A DNA stretch of 64,000 nucleotides. Origin: Deltaproteobacteria bacterium YD0425bin51. GTDB taxonomy: Bacteria; Desulfobacterota; Desulfobacteria; Desulfobacterales; YD0425bin51. The translations under genes and the position numbers were made by a program. The notes under the pieces are model-generated. The model had not been told where the DNA came from and ran no database searches. It worked only from the letters and a program-made list of their open reading frames with translations. The DNA is taken from the NCBI GenBank assembly GCA_002753225.1, contig PDZS01000016.1, positions 25,524-89,523 of the forward strand. The letters are read 5' to 3'. Position 1 is the first letter of the stretch. Every line of letters begins with the position of its first letter. Below, piece by piece: positions 8,370 to 19,117 of the stretch.

Positions 8370-9131
8370 ATGCCAAAACTAATGAATACAGATAATATGC
8401 AAAATATAAATATTTCAGGTCCTGGTAGTTTTCAGTTTTCATCGGTTAGAATTGAAAACCTTGAAGCAACTGAATATACGATAGTTACCATAGTTGTTGA
8501 TGAGACAGGGAGTGTAACTAATTTTGCTGGAGAACTTCTAAAATGTGTTAAATCTATTATTGAATCCTGTAAAAAGAGTCCAAGATCTGAGAATTTACTC
8601 ATTAGATTAGTTGCATTCAATGATAAAATAAGAGAAATTCATGGATTTAAACTATTAAAAGACATAAATATAAATGATTATAAACCATTTAAACCTCAGG
8701 GAGTGACAGGTCTTTATGATGCAGCTTATTCAAGCATTTGTGCAACACTGGAACAAGCCAAAAGATTAATTGATCAGGATTTTGATGCAAATGGAGCTGT
8801 ATATATTATTACAGACGGTTTAGACAACTGTTCAAAGATGAAGCCTCAAGATATTGCAAAGCGTTTGGATGAGGCGCTTCATAATGAAAAAGAAATTGAA
8901 TCTATCATAAGCATATTAATTGGACTGCATGATATTGGAATTAGTTCAAGTAATGACGTGCAAAGGGGATTATCCTATTTTCAAGCAGAAGCAAATATAT
9001 CCCAATTTATTGATGTGGGTGATGCAACACCTGCTAAACTAGCAAAGCTTGCTGGATTTGTAAGTAAGAGCATATCGAGCCAATCTCAGGCTTTAGGTAC
9101 AGGTGGACCTAGCCAACCTTTGACATTTTAA
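8370..9131 (+). CDS. TerY-like von Willebrand factor A domain protein
   Basis: The 253-residue cytoplasmic protein is mostly one vWA domain (about residues 38-225). It has a MIDAS metal site: DETGS (Asp44, Thr46, Ser48), a Thr in GVTGLYDA and an Asp in ITDGLDN. A short N-terminal extension (NINISGPGSFQFS) and a Gly/Pro-rich tail (GTGGPSQPLTF) flank it. TerY-type vWA proteins are known to be encoded next to a PP2C phosphatase and a kinase-like protein, the 'TerY-P triad' of tellurite-resistance-related stress systems; that exact order follows here. The vWA protein probably acts as a metal-dependent scaffold or as the substrate of the pair. Confidence 0.86.
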   Translation: MPKLMNTDNMQNINISGPGSFQFSSVRIENLEATEYTIVTIVVDETGSVTNFAGELLKCVKSIIESCKKSPRSENLLIRLVAFNDKIREIHGFKLLKDININDYKPFKPQGVTGLYDAAYSSICATLEQAKRLIDQDFDANGAVYIITDGLDNCSKMKPQDIAKRLDEALHNEKEIESIISILIGLHDIGISSSNDVQRGLSYFQAEANISQFIDVGDATPAKLAKLAGFVSKSISSQSQALGTGGPSQPLTF

Positions 9132-9137
9132 AAACAT

Positions 9138-9911
9138 ATGAGTAAGTATATAGTAAACTCTGATAGCTACTTTTGCATGGGCAGCACTCATAAAATCTGC
9201 GAGGATTATGCCATTTCAGGTTTAACTCCTCGCTCCTACGTTATTTTATCAGATGGATGCTCAAGTGCAAAGCATACAGATGTAGGATCTCGAATATTAT
9301 GCCATCTTACTGAAAAGATTTTGGTAAAAGAAAATATTTTTAATCCTGATGTTTTTATTAAAAATATTCTTAAATCAATGGAATCGGCTCTTAATCTTCT
9401 GGGTATGCAAACAAATAATTTTTATGGGACATTAGTTCTTGCTTATGAAGAAAATGATATGGTTAAAGTTGTTATTTTTGGAGATGGATCTGTCATAACA
9501 GTAGATAGAGAAGGGCATGTTATGTTACATAATGTTTTATTTAACACAAATGCTCCAGATTATTTAGCATATCATTTAGATGAAAAATTCAAAAAAGCAT
9601 ACCAAATGACTAATACAATAAAATCAATTAACCAATATGAATATGAATTGTTTAAACCAATAGTTATGAAATTTCCAATGTCTAATTTTGAGACTATAGC
9701 TATAGCTTCTGATGGACTCAATTCTTTTATCCCAAAGGGTAAATTATCTGATGTTGAAATTGCAAGAAAGTTTGTTTCATTTAAGAATTTTAATGGAGAA
9801 TATGTCAAAAGACGTGCTGCCAAAGCTATAAAAGAAATTGAAAAAGAAGGCTTAGTTCATTTTGATGACCTTTCAATTGGCTCAATTCATATTAAGCAAT
9901 CAGGAGATTAA
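9138..9911 (+). CDS. PP2C-family serine/threonine phosphatase of the triad
   Basis: The 257-residue protein has the PP2C metal-binding acidic residues in order: CEDYA (Asp23), LSDGCSS (Asp39-Gly40), ASDGLNSF and HFDDLSIGSI. It resembles the PP2C_2 branch that lacks membrane segments. It would dephosphorylate Ser/Thr sites set by the kinase-like protein encoded two bases downstream, with the vWA protein as a likely shared client. The start at 9138 lies six bases after the vWA stop and has no strong ribosome binding site, consistent with coupling. Confidence 0.87.
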   Translation: MSKYIVNSDSYFCMGSTHKICEDYAISGLTPRSYVILSDGCSSAKHTDVGSRILCHLTEKILVKENIFNPDVFIKNILKSMESALNLLGMQTNNFYGTLVLAYEENDMVKVVIFGDGSVITVDREGHVMLHNVLFNTNAPDYLAYHLDEKFKKAYQMTNTIKSINQYEYELFKPIVMKFPMSNFETIAIASDGLNSFIPKGKLSDVEIARKFVSFKNFNGEYVKRRAAKAIKEIEKEGLVHFDDLSIGSIHIKQSGD

Positions 9912-9913
9912 AT

Positions 9914-11632
9914 ATGGAAGTCTTTATTAAGGGAAAGGGAAATATAATAAAACTACTTGATAGCGACTATATTGGAGAAGGAGGAGAGGCTAAGGTTTAT
10001 GGGAAAGATGGTATTGCTTATAAAATCTATCATGACATACAAAAACTAATACCAGAAGCAAAAATTAAAGAGCTTTCTCTACTTGATAATTCTTGTATTA
10101 TAAGACCAGAAAATGTACTTATAAATAAAAATAAATCTTATATCGGTTTTACAATGAGATTACTTCCTGAAAATTTTGTATATCTACCTAAAATATTTAT
10201 TAATGATTTTAGAAAGAGAATTGGATTTACGGATCAAGATGCATTATCTCTAGTTGAAGCCATGAAAGAACTGCTCATTTTTATACATGAAAAAAATTGT
10301 TTAGTTATTGATGGAAATGAGTTTAACTATCTTCTCAATGATAAAAAACTTACAGAACCTTATATTATTGATGTAAATTCTTTTCAAACTCCTTCTTTTC
10401 CTGCAACAGCAATAATGCCCTCAATACGTGACTGGAGAAATATTGGATTTTCTGAGCTGACAGATTGGTTTAGTTTTGGAATAATCGCATGTCAAATATT
10501 TATTGGAATACATCCGTATAAGGGTAAGCATCCAGATTATAAGAATGATCAGGATATTCTCAAAAAACGTATGATGGACTCGATTTCGATATTTAATCCG
10601 AAAGTCAGCTTACCTAAAGTAGTAAGAGATTTTAATTGCATACCAGATAATTATAGAGATTGGTTTATACAGATATTCGAGCATGGGGATCGAACACCTC
10701 CGCCAACAAAAGCAGGTCTCCCAACTGGTCCATCTGCAGTTATAATATCTCTTAAAATAGGGACTAATTACTTTGATATAAAAGAATTAATGAAATATGA
10801 TGATGAAATTTTATACCATAAATCTGAAATGGGAAAAACAGTTACAAAGACTAAAAAGAAGATTTTTATTAATAATCATGAAGCTTCACTAGAAGATGTT
10901 CTTAACACCGAGGTTTTATTTACATCGCAAAGTCTTTACCCTGTTTTTGTTAATATTAAAGAAAACAGCGCACAAATCTGGAGTCCAAATAAAGAGATAA
11001 AATATTCAAAAATCGAATGTTCTGAAAAAATGATTTGTAATAATACCCTGTATTTGAGAAATCAAGGAATGCTTCTTGAGATAATAATTAAGGAGATTGG
11101 ATTATCCCTTATTGCATCAGTGAAGGAGGTTTGGAATATTATGCCTAAATCGAGTAAAATGTTTGCCGGATTGATTTATAGTGATGTACTAGGTGAACCA
11201 TTTTTAGGTATTCCAATTCCAAGTGTAGATGGAAAAAGCGGATTTGCAAACATTAAAATTCCTGAAATAAAATCATTTAAAGTGGTTGAAGGAAAAAATG
11301 ACAATAGAATTTGCGTACTGATTTTATATAAAGATGACTTGTATTATAGAGCTATAATCAAGTTTAATAAAGATTATTCAGAATATAAAATAAGAATAAG
11401 TCATGATATTGGTTATTCATCTGTTAATTTCGTGACTTTAGATAATGGAATATCTGTTCTTATCAATGAAAGAAATCAGGTTGAAATATTTTCAAACGAC
11501 TTCCAAAATGATAAATCAAATGTTGTTCAGGATCCAGATATTGATGAATCCATGAAGCTATGTAAAGAAGGAGTAAAAACTTTGTTTTACAGAGCTGACA
11601 GCCTATATAGTATTAATATTAAGAGAAGTTAA
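9914..11632 (+). CDS. Atypical Ser/Thr protein kinase-like protein of the triad
   Basis: The 572-residue protein has an N-terminal kinase-like domain (about 15-270). It shows a glycine-rich loop ([10 protein letters not shown], 21-30), an ATP-binding Lys (AYKIYHD, Lys37), a catalytic loop [11 protein letters not shown] (Asp133, Asn138) lacking the usual HRD histidine and lysine, DVN (153-155) for DFG, and [12 protein letters not shown] as subdomain IX. The linker [14 protein letters not shown] is seen in TerY-P triad kinases. The C-terminal 300 residues look beta-rich and may form a propeller-like sensor; I do not recognise them. It could phosphorylate proteins or be a pseudokinase. It follows the phosphatase by two bases. 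Confidence 0.8.
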   Translation: MEVFIKGKGNIIKLLDSDYIGEGGEAKVYGKDGIAYKIYHDIQKLIPEAKIKELSLLDNSCIIRPENVLINKNKSYIGFTMRLLPENFVYLPKIFINDFRKRIGFTDQDALSLVEAMKELLIFIHEKNCLVIDGNEFNYLLNDKKLTEPYIIDVNSFQTPSFPATAIMPSIRDWRNIGFSELTDWFSFGIIACQIFIGIHPYKGKHPDYKNDQDILKKRMMDSISIFNPKVSLPKVVRDFNCIPDNYRDWFIQIFEHGDRTPPPTKAGLPTGPSAVIISLKIGTNYFDIKELMKYDDEILYHKSEMGKTVTKTKKKIFINNHEASLEDVLNTEVLFTSQSLYPVFVNIKENSAQIWSPNKEIKYSKIECSEKMICNNTLYLRNQGMLLEIIIKEIGLSLIASVKEVWNIMPKSSKMFAGLIYSDVLGEPFLGIPIPSVDGKSGFANIKIPEIKSFKVVEGKNDNRICVLILYKDDLYYRAIIKFNKDYSEYKIRISHDIGYSSVNFVTLDNGISVLINERNQVEIFSNDFQNDKSNVVQDPDIDESMKLCKEGVKTLFYRADSLYSINIKRS

Positions 11633-11642
11633 GTTTTACAGG

Positions 11643-14477
11643 ATGATAAAATTCCTAACAGAAATAAAACCCTGTATCCGTTCTCAGGATTATAGAGTTT
11701 ATATTCTTTTAAGTTTAGGTACTAGCCTAGCCATAGTTCTTCACTCATTTTATTCTATTCTGTTTTGGTCGTTTGGTATACATGAAATGGTGATAGTCAA
11801 TATAATCAGTTTACCTACTTATATGGTTGCTTTTTGGTCTAACAGGAAAGGAATGTATCTATCTGCAGTTATCTTAGCAGAAATAGAGCTATGTGCTCAT
11901 CAAGCATTTTGTGTTTACTATATTGGCTTGAATGCAGGTTTTCAGTACTACATAATCGTAATTACATCTCTTGTTTTTTTATTGCCTAATGGTAGAACCA
12001 TTTTAAAGATTTTATTATTAGCAGCAGCAAATGCTATCTACATTTTTTTATTCTCATACTTTAAAGAATATCAACCAATTTATTCTATAAATCAATTTAT
12101 ACTAAATATTCTTAACTATATTAACATTACCTGCGTTTTTGGGCTGCTGGGTTTTTTTGCTTTCAATTACAGACAATCTGCTGAAACCTCAGAACTTAGC
12201 CTCATTAAACATCGCCAATTAGCAGAGGAAGCTACGCAAGCAAAAAGTGAATTTTTAGCTAATATGAGCCATGAGATAAGAACTCCAATGAATGCCATAA
12301 TCGGTTTTAGTGAACTATCACTTACTACTGATTCAGTTTTAAAACAGCGAGATTACTCAAAAAAGGTACTTATGTCAGCACGTTCACTTTTAGGAATAAT
12401 AGATGACATATTAGATTTTTCTAAAATTGAAGCTGGCAAGATGAAATTAGAAACTATAGAATTTTCTTTGAATGAAGTTTTAGGGGCTATAGCTGATATG
12501 TTTTGCGTAAAAGTTGCTCAAAAGCAAATTGAGTTGATTATTGAGGTAGAGTCCAATTTACCTACAGCTCTTTTAGGTGATCCATTAAGGTTAAGGCAGG
12601 TTCTTATTAATTTGGTCAACAATGCAGTCAAATTTACGGAAAAAGGGGAAATAGTAATAAAAGTTGATATTATGGAAAAAGTTTTTGATAAAGCCAAATT
12701 CAATTTCTCAATAAGTGATACAGGAATTGGATTAACACAAGAACATATAAAAACGCTATTTTCTGCATTTACTCAAGCAGAGACATCGACTAGTAGAAAA
12801 CATGGTGGAACAGGTTTGGGCCTTGCTATTAGTAAGCATTTAGTTGAGATGATGGGGGGTAAAATTGGCGTGGAAAGCCCAGCAGATTCTACTGGTAAGG
12901 GGAGTACTTTTTATTTCACTGCAGATTTTGGTGTGCAAAGTGATGACAAACAATTTAAGTTTGATATACCTAAAGCTCTTTCAGGTAAAAAAGCTTTAGT
13001 GGTAGATGATAATGAAAAGCTGGTCAAAAGTGTCGTAGAATTATTAAAATCTTTTTCATTTAGTGCTGAATCTGCAGCTTCTTTAGATGAGGCAGTTAAA
13101 AGGATGGAGGAAGCTAATAATAGTAACATGCCTTTTGAACTCTTAGTTATAGACTCGATGATACAGGAAATTGGCTTTACTTATTTTGTACAAAACATAA
13201 AAAAGAACCCTTTATTTAGTGATTTAAGAATTATTCTCATGACTCCTTTTTGTCGAAGGTCAGAAGACAAAAAAGAAATTGATAGTGCTGGGGTTAAAAC
13301 TTTTTTAATTAAGCCTATAATTCCTTCTATTTTGTATAATTCCATTTTAGATATTTTTGGGTATTCATCTTCTAAAGAAGAAAGACTTGAAGATTCTTTA
13401 ACAGTACAACATAAACTCATTGATAAAATTAGAGGTGCAAAAATTTTATTAGTAGAGGACAATTCCATAAATCAGCAGGTAGCTTTAGAAATGCTTCAAT
13501 ATGCTGGAATAAATGTAGATATAGTAGATAATGGTAAAGCTGCAATTCAAATACTTAAGGAAAAATCTTTTTATGATGCAATTCTTATGGATGTGCAGAT
13601 GCCAGAAATGGATGGATATACAACTACTCAGGCAATACGTAGCGATCAAAGCTTTAATACTTTGCCAATTATTGCCATGACAGCACATGCTTTACAGGGA
13701 GAAAGAGAAAAATGCTTCAAAGCTGGTATGAACGATTATTTGACTAAACCTATAGAAATAGATAAATTGTACTCCACCTTGTCTAATTGGGTAAATCCAG
13801 TAAAAAAAGAAATAGATAGTTTTATTCCACGAGTAATTACAGTTAATGAAGATATGGAGGAAGAAATACCAAACAATCTTCCTGGAATTGAAGTAAAAGA
13901 GGCTTTAAGACGATTACTTGGCAACAAACTATTGTTTAAGAAACTTTTAATAGAATTTTGTAGAGATTACAATGATATAAAAAATCAAATTGCGCAAATG
14001 CTTGAAAATGGAGATATTGAGTCTGCTATAAATTTAGCTCATAAAGTCAAAGGAATAGCAGGGAACCTTTCAGCTAAAGATTTACAAAAAGCTGCACATG
14101 AAATAGAAACAGCTATTAGGAGTTTGAATTCAAGAGATATGATTGATTTTACATATCTCTTGAATAAATTTGAGATAGCTTTGAATTCAGTTTTGGAATC
14201 AGCAAGAATTCTGAATAGCGAAGATAAATGCAAACAATCCTCTAAAAAATTCTTAAAACCTGATGAAGTCATGCCCATGCTTATAAAACTGGATGAACTT
14301 CTCAAATTAAATGATATAGATGCTGAATCATATTTTAATAGTATTAAAGAACATATTTGTGAAAAAAAAATATCTGAGGAAGTAAAGATTCTTGAAGAAT
14401 CTATAAACAATCTAAACTTTACTATTGCTCAGCAATATATAAAAAAAATAATGGAAACAATAAAAAATTTTCCTTAG
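11643..14477 (+). CDS. Membrane hybrid histidine kinase (HisKA-HATPase-REC-REC-HPt)
   Basis: The 944-residue protein has about six N-terminal membrane helices (residues 15-180). A HisKA domain follows with [10 protein letters not shown] (His210), then HATPase_c ([16 protein letters not shown]), a first receiver (VVDDNEKL, Asp504 in VIDSM), a second receiver (LLVEDNSIN, Asp650 in [10 protein letters not shown]) and a C-terminal HPt domain ([10 protein letters not shown], His800). The first receiver keeps its Asp but has an atypical sequence around it. The whole phosphorelay up to HPt is present, so the final response regulator must be elsewhere. It lies 10 bases behind the triad kinase, which suggests that Ser/Thr and His-Asp signalling feed one response. 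The membrane part has no large periplasmic domain. Confidence 0.93.
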   Translation: MIKFLTEIKPCIRSQDYRVYILLSLGTSLAIVLHSFYSILFWSFGIHEMVIVNIISLPTYMVAFWSNRKGMYLSAVILAEIELCAHQAFCVYYIGLNAGFQYYIIVITSLVFLLPNGRTILKILLLAAANAIYIFLFSYFKEYQPIYSINQFILNILNYINITCVFGLLGFFAFNYRQSAETSELSLIKHRQLAEEATQAKSEFLANMSHEIRTPMNAIIGFSELSLTTDSVLKQRDYSKKVLMSARSLLGIIDDILDFSKIEAGKMKLETIEFSLNEVLGAIADMFCVKVAQKQIELIIEVESNLPTALLGDPLRLRQVLINLVNNAVKFTEKGEIVIKVDIMEKVFDKAKFNFSISDTGIGLTQEHIKTLFSAFTQAETSTSRKHGGTGLGLAISKHLVEMMGGKIGVESPADSTGKGSTFYFTADFGVQSDDKQFKFDIPKALSGKKALVVDDNEKLVKSVVELLKSFSFSAESAASLDEAVKRMEEANNSNMPFELLVIDSMIQEIGFTYFVQNIKKNPLFSDLRIILMTPFCRRSEDKKEIDSAGVKTFLIKPIIPSILYNSILDIFGYSSSKEERLEDSLTVQHKLIDKIRGAKILLVEDNSINQQVALEMLQYAGINVDIVDNGKAAIQILKEKSFYDAILMDVQMPEMDGYTTTQAIRSDQSFNTLPIIAMTAHALQGEREKCFKAGMNDYLTKPIEIDKLYSTLSNWVNPVKKEIDSFIPRVITVNEDMEEEIPNNLPGIEVKEALRRLLGNKLLFKKLLIEFCRDYNDIKNQIAQMLENGDIESAINLAHKVKGIAGNLSAKDLQKAAHEIETAIRSLNSRDMIDFTYLLNKFEIALNSVLESARILNSEDKCKQSSKKFLKPDEVMPMLIKLDELLKLNDIDAESYFNSIKEHICEKKISEEVKILEESINNLNFTIAQQYIKKIMETIKNFP

Positions 14478-14482
14478 ATAAG

Positions 14483-16942
14483 TTAAACATTCCAAATATT
14501 TTTTGCATACTCTAAAATTGCCCGGTCACTTGAAAATTTACCCATATTGGCAGTGTTTAAGATTGACCTGCGAGTCCATTCGGCTTTATTTTCATAAACC
14601 CTATCTACCTCTTCCTGCATCTCTACATAATGACGGAAATCCGCAAGAAGACAATATTTATCCCCTTCATCTAATAAGACTCTGCGAATTGGCTCAAAAA
14701 GTTGTGGATTTTCTGTTGAAAAATACCCAAAGCTTATCATGTCAATTATTTTCTTCAACTCTGGATCTTTTTGATAATATTCCCATGGAGAATATCCATT
14801 TTTCTTTAATCCTTCAATTTCATCAGCAGTAAGTCCAAAAATAAAAATGTTTTCTTTTCCAACTTCTTCCATAATTTCAATATTGGCTCCGTCTAATGTA
14901 CCAATAGTTAAAGCACCGTTTAAAGCAAACTTCATATTTCCAGTGCCAGAAGCCTCCATTCCCGCAGTTGAAATCTGTTCTGAAAGATCTGCAGCAGGAA
15001 TTATTTTTTCTGCTTTAGAAACACAATAATTAGGCATAAATATTACTTTTAACCTTTTATTAACTGTTGGATCGTTATTTATTACATCAGCAACAGAGTT
15101 AATTAATTTAATTATTAATTTAGCTAAAAAATAACCAGGTGCTGCTTTACCAGCAAATATTATAGTTCTCGGAATAAAATGTTTGGAAGGATTTTCCCGC
15201 ATCTTATTATATCGGTAAATAACATGTAAAATATTCAATAATTGACGTTTATATTCATGGATACGTTTCACCTGAATATCGAACATTGTATCAGGATCAA
15301 CTTTCCATCCATGTTTTCTAAAAATATACTGTACAAGGAGTTCTTTTTTCTTCTTTTTAATAGACTCCCATTCTGAGCAAAAAGAAGGTTCTTCCACATA
15401 TGGAATTAATTTTTTAAGTTCAGAAAGATTACATATCCAATCATGTCCAATAGTTTTTGTTATTAATTCAGATAACTCTGGATTTGCCTGAAGCAACCAT
15501 CTACGAGGTGTAATTCCATTAGTTATGTTTTTAAATTTGCCAGGAAAGAATTCATGAAAATATTTAAAAAGCTTAGTTTTTAAAATATGGGTGTGGAGTT
15601 CTGCTACTCCATTTACAGAATGGCTCCCTACAATAGCCAAATTAGCCATTCGTACTTTTGGTTCTTTTGTCAGTTCAATAATCGACATACAAGATAAGAT
15701 CTCTGGATCACAAGGAAAGCTCTCTTTTACAGATTTTAAAAATCTGTTATTAATTTCATAAATGATTTCTACATGTCTTGGCAAAAGCCTTCTTAATAAA
15801 TCTACTGGCCAAGTCTCCAAAGCTTCAGGCATAACAGTATGATTAGTATATGCAAAAGTTCTAACACATATATTCCATGCATGCTCCCATCCTAATCCTT
15901 CTTCATCCAAAAGGATACGCATTAGTTCAGGAATGCTTATTGCTGGATGTGTATCATTAAGCTGTACTGCTACATAATCAGGAAGAATATTAAAATCAGT
16001 AGATTTTTTTTTGAATCTACGTAAAATGTCTTGAAAGGTTGCTGCCACAAAAAAATATTGTTGTTTAAGCCTTAGTTCCTTACCTTGTTCGCGTTCATCG
16101 CTTGGATAAAGAACTTTGGAAATATTTTCACTTATGGTTTTAGATTCCATGGCTCTAATATAGTCACCTTGATTAAATATCTGCAGATTAAAATCCTGAC
16201 AAGAGAGTGACGCCCATAAACGCATATTATTAACAGTATCGTTTCCATAACCAGGTATTAGGATATCACATGCTAAAGCCATTATATCATCTGTATCCAC
16301 CCACCTGTAGCAAAGTTTGCCATTATTATCTGTATATCCTTCAGATCTTCCATAAAATTTTACTTTATACAGATAACCTCTGCGAAGGAATTCCCAAGGA
16401 TTTCCATATCTGACCCAATTGTCACATTGTTCTATTTGGTACCCATTGATAATATTTTGAAAAAATATACCATAATCATATCTAATACCGTAACCATAGC
16501 CTGGAATATCTAAACTTGCCATTGAGTCCATATAACATGAAGCAAGCCTACCAAGTCCACCATTGCCTAAACCTGCATCCCATTCTTCCTCTTCCAATTC
16601 TTCCATAGTGAAATTAACGTCAGAAATTGCTTTTTTAACTTCCTCTTTTATCTTCATGTTGGTAATGTAATTCATCAAAAAGCGGCCCGGTAGAAATTCT
16701 AAAGAAAGATAATATACCCTTTTTCTTTTACTATTATAATGAGCACGCTGCCCTTTTACCCATCTTGCAATAAGTCTGTCTCGTACAGCATGTGCCAGTC
16801 CTGAATAATAAGTATCTTTTCGAGCTGGGTAAAAGTCATTACCCATAGTGCATAAAATATGCTGATGGATATCTTCTTTAAGCGTATCAGAAGCTACATT
16901 TTCATCTTTCCAGATATTCGGATATTGATTTGTACCAACCAT
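14483..16942 (-). CDS. glgP: Glycogen phosphorylase
   Basis: The 819-residue protein is full length for a glycogen/starch phosphorylase, which releases glucose-1-phosphate from alpha-1,4-glucans using pyridoxal phosphate. Visible motifs include GLGNGGLGRLASCYMDS, QLNDTHPAISIPELMR, TNHTVMPEALETW, VQVKRIHEYKRQLLN (read here as DIQVKRIHEYKRQ) and the PLP-lysine region EASGTGNMKFALNGA. The start follows TTAGGAGATC. It converges on the hybrid kinase gene with only five bases between stops and no visible terminator. No glycogen synthase or branching enzyme lies nearby. The permease gene just upstream is on the same strand, 39 bases away. Confidence 0.97.
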   Translation of the reverse strand: MVGTNQYPNIWKDENVASDTLKEDIHQHILCTMGNDFYPARKDTYYSGLAHAVRDRLIARWVKGQRAHYNSKRKRVYYLSLEFLPGRFLMNYITNMKIKEEVKKAISDVNFTMEELEEEEWDAGLGNGGLGRLASCYMDSMASLDIPGYGYGIRYDYGIFFQNIINGYQIEQCDNWVRYGNPWEFLRRGYLYKVKFYGRSEGYTDNNGKLCYRWVDTDDIMALACDILIPGYGNDTVNNMRLWASLSCQDFNLQIFNQGDYIRAMESKTISENISKVLYPSDEREQGKELRLKQQYFFVAATFQDILRRFKKKSTDFNILPDYVAVQLNDTHPAISIPELMRILLDEEGLGWEHAWNICVRTFAYTNHTVMPEALETWPVDLLRRLLPRHVEIIYEINNRFLKSVKESFPCDPEILSCMSIIELTKEPKVRMANLAIVGSHSVNGVAELHTHILKTKLFKYFHEFFPGKFKNITNGITPRRWLLQANPELSELITKTIGHDWICNLSELKKLIPYVEEPSFCSEWESIKKKKKELLVQYIFRKHGWKVDPDTMFDIQVKRIHEYKRQLLNILHVIYRYNKMRENPSKHFIPRTIIFAGKAAPGYFLAKLIIKLINSVADVINNDPTVNKRLKVIFMPNYCVSKAEKIIPAADLSEQISTAGMEASGTGNMKFALNGALTIGTLDGANIEIMEEVGKENIFIFGLTADEIEGLKKNGYSPWEYYQKDPELKKIIDMISFGYFSTENPQLFEPIRRVLLDEGDKYCLLADFRHYVEMQEEVDRVYENKAEWTRRSILNTANMGKFSSDRAILEYAKNIWNV

Positions 16943-16981
16943 AAGATCTCCTAAATTAAAATTAGATTAGGTATTAATATT

Positions 16982-18604
16982 TTAATATTTTTTTTTCGAT
17001 TCAAGTAAATAAAGAAAAGATATAAGAATACTTAACGCCAAATATCCTGCTGTGAAGTGCCATCCCATAGCAGAATAGGGTTCCCATGGCCAGTATAACG
17101 CACCTTGAGGTGATACTGAATGAATGAAACCAAAAGAGGTCATAAAAGCAGAAATAAGAGCAAATAGAGCCGCTTGTAATAGTTTACGATCAATAATTAA
17201 AGCCCCAATTGAGCCCCACAACATTCCTGTTAAGATAAATCCTTGTCCAAGCCCTCTTACTATCTCAGCATCCACATGTAAACTTACCTCTGAAATAACT
17301 GCATGTATTGTTTTGACATTGTCACCTAATGTTCCGGCTATGGCATCAATTGACCCTCGTAATTTACCTAATAATGTATCTTGTCTTATTAAAAGCAGAT
17401 CCATAACAATAGGCAAAAAAGCCAATGTAACTGCTGGCGAATATTTTTTTTCGGTTTCATGATAAGCTTGTTCTGTAATATTCAATCCAATAAATAATAA
17501 AATAGGAACTACAGCAGCAATAGGCAAAGCCCCAACTATAAAAGATACATAACCTAAAATTCCTCCTAAACCAACAAAAAGGCCTGTTGCTAATGTATAT
17601 CCAGCGCTAGCTCCCATTTGCTTATAAGCAGGATGGCCAATATAGGGAGTTGATTGAACAACGCCGCCAAACAATCCAGCAATTATTGTTGCAAAAGCCT
17701 CCACTAGTAAGATATTGCGTGTTGAATAGTCATCTCCTGCAACTTTAGCGCTTTCAGTGTTGTTGATACCTCCAATAATGGTAAGTAAACCAAAAGGGAT
17801 TGCCAGTGCAAGATATTTAATAGCTAAAGGAATAGAAGTAAACCCTATAAGTGTTGGTATTGGTAGAGCAAAGTGAACTTCAAGTTTTGGCATAACAAAA
17901 TGTAAGCTTCCTAACAAACCAAGTGGACCTAAAATATAGTATAAAATAGTTCCTAATAATACAGCGGCAGCAGCGCCAGGAATATTATAAGGAAGAGAAC
18001 ATTTAGCAACTAATGTATAAAAAATAAGTCCAAGACAAACAAGACCAATAACTGGAGCTTTAAACATTTCAATTAATGGCAATATAGAGAGCAATGCTAA
18101 ACCAATTCCTCCGAGAGAACCTAATAAACCTGCTTTAGGAACATGCTTTCGAATAGTTTCTCCCAAAAAAGAGGACAAAAGTTTGATTATACCCATCATC
18201 CACATTACTGCCATTCCTACAACCCATGCACCATGAGCAGCTTGTTGAGTAGCATTTGCTATATCCAAGCCCTGAGATACTAAGTCCTGTTTTAATCCAA
18301 TGAAAGCAGGACCTAAAATTGCCATTGCAATTCCAATTGTAGAAGGGGTATCTAATCCTAAAGGCATTGCTGTAGTCTCTTTGTTAGTCTTTTTAGCTAA
18401 CCTGACAGCCATATAAGTGTAGGCAACATCTCCAAAAAGAACTCCTAAAGCAGTACCAGGAATCATGTATTTATATATGAATTCTAAAGGAAATCCGAAT
18501 ACTTTTGATAAAATACTGGCAAGTACTACAAGGTTTAGCATGTTATCCAACATGAGAGCAAAAAATGCGTTCCAATCACCTCTCGCGAATATTCTATAAT
18601 TCAT
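16982..18604 (-). CDS. NCS2/AzgA-like membrane permease
   Basis: The 540-residue protein has 12 or more hydrophobic helices. It resembles the nucleobase/xanthine-uracil-vitamin C permease group: an N-terminal DNMLNLVVLASIL, TAMPLGLDTPSTIGIAMAI and a half-helix-like segment VQSTPYIGHPAYKQMGA, comparable to the conserved TST region of AzgA. It is longer than usual, with a divergent stretch before the last helices (DAIAGTLGDNVKTIHAV). The substrate cannot be read from the sequence. Its start is two bases after the stop of the His-rich secreted protein gene, so the two are probably co-translated, and a metal-linked substrate is worth considering. Confidence 0.75.
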   Translation of the reverse strand: MNYRIFARGDWNAFFALMLDNMLNLVVLASILSKVFGFPLEFIYKYMIPGTALGVLFGDVAYTYMAVRLAKKTNKETTAMPLGLDTPSTIGIAMAILGPAFIGLKQDLVSQGLDIANATQQAAHGAWVVGMAVMWMMGIIKLLSSFLGETIRKHVPKAGLLGSLGGIGLALLSILPLIEMFKAPVIGLVCLGLIFYTLVAKCSLPYNIPGAAAAVLLGTILYYILGPLGLLGSLHFVMPKLEVHFALPIPTLIGFTSIPLAIKYLALAIPFGLLTIIGGINNTESAKVAGDDYSTRNILLVEAFATIIAGLFGGVVQSTPYIGHPAYKQMGASAGYTLATGLFVGLGGILGYVSFIVGALPIAAVVPILLFIGLNITEQAYHETEKKYSPAVTLAFLPIVMDLLLIRQDTLLGKLRGSIDAIAGTLGDNVKTIHAVISEVSLHVDAEIVRGLGQGFILTGMLWGSIGALIIDRKLLQAALFALISAFMTSFGFIHSVSPQGALYWPWEPYSAMGWHFTAGYLALSILISFLYLLESKKKY

Positions 18605-18606
18605 AT

Positions 18607-19011
18607 TTAATGACCATGTTTATTATGATGCTTATTATGTTTATCCCAATTTTTTTGATTACCATTTTCATGATTACCATAGTTGGGTTCATACTCTTTT
18701 GATTTGATGAAATATACAGGCTCATTACATGCATTATACCTATGACAATGTTTGCTCCATTTTTTTTGATGTCCTGGCGGAACATGTAAATATATTGGTT
18801 TTTTGTGATGTTTATGAGTTTGTGGCATTATAATAATTGGATTAGTATTAATTATAGGTGGCGGTGGATTATTACCAATAACAACTCGTCCGTAAACACC
18901 TGGCTTTACTTCTCCTTCAATACTGACACCAACATTTAAGTCAGAAGCAAATGCAAAACCTGAAAAGAATGTTATTGATGCTATGAAAATAATAAAAATA
19001 AATTTACACAT
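18607..19011 (-). CDS. Small secreted His/Asn/Lys-rich protein
   Basis: The 134-residue protein has a signal peptide (MCKFIFIIFIASITFFSGFAFAS). A short strand-rich segment follows (NVGVSIEGEVKPGVYGRVVIG), then PPPPIINTNPIIIMP, a conserved-looking core VPPGHQKKWSKHCHRYNAC, and a tail very rich in His, Asn and Lys (NWDKHNKHHNKHGH). The core resembles small periplasmic proteins common in proteobacteria that have no known function. The His-rich tail suggests metal binding in the periplasm (inference). It is coupled to the permease gene by a two-base gap. Confidence 0.75.
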   Translation of the reverse strand: MCKFIFIIFIASITFFSGFAFASDLNVGVSIEGEVKPGVYGRVVIGNNPPPPIINTNPIIIMPQTHKHHKKPIYLHVPPGHQKKWSKHCHRYNACNEPVYFIKSKEYEPNYGNHENGNQKNWDKHNKHHNKHGH

Positions 19012-19117
19012 AATAGTTTTCCTTTTTAATTGTTTAATTAATCAGATATAAGAAATATTACAAAAATAAAGGTACATGTCAAATATATATATTTGAGTAA
19101 ATATTTTGGGGGTTTTT

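Noticed and set aside
12911..14410. Several antisense open frames under the hybrid kinase gene
   Set aside because: They are shadow frames in AT-rich coding DNA, without ribosome binding sites or recognisable domains; the plus-strand kinase explains the region fully.
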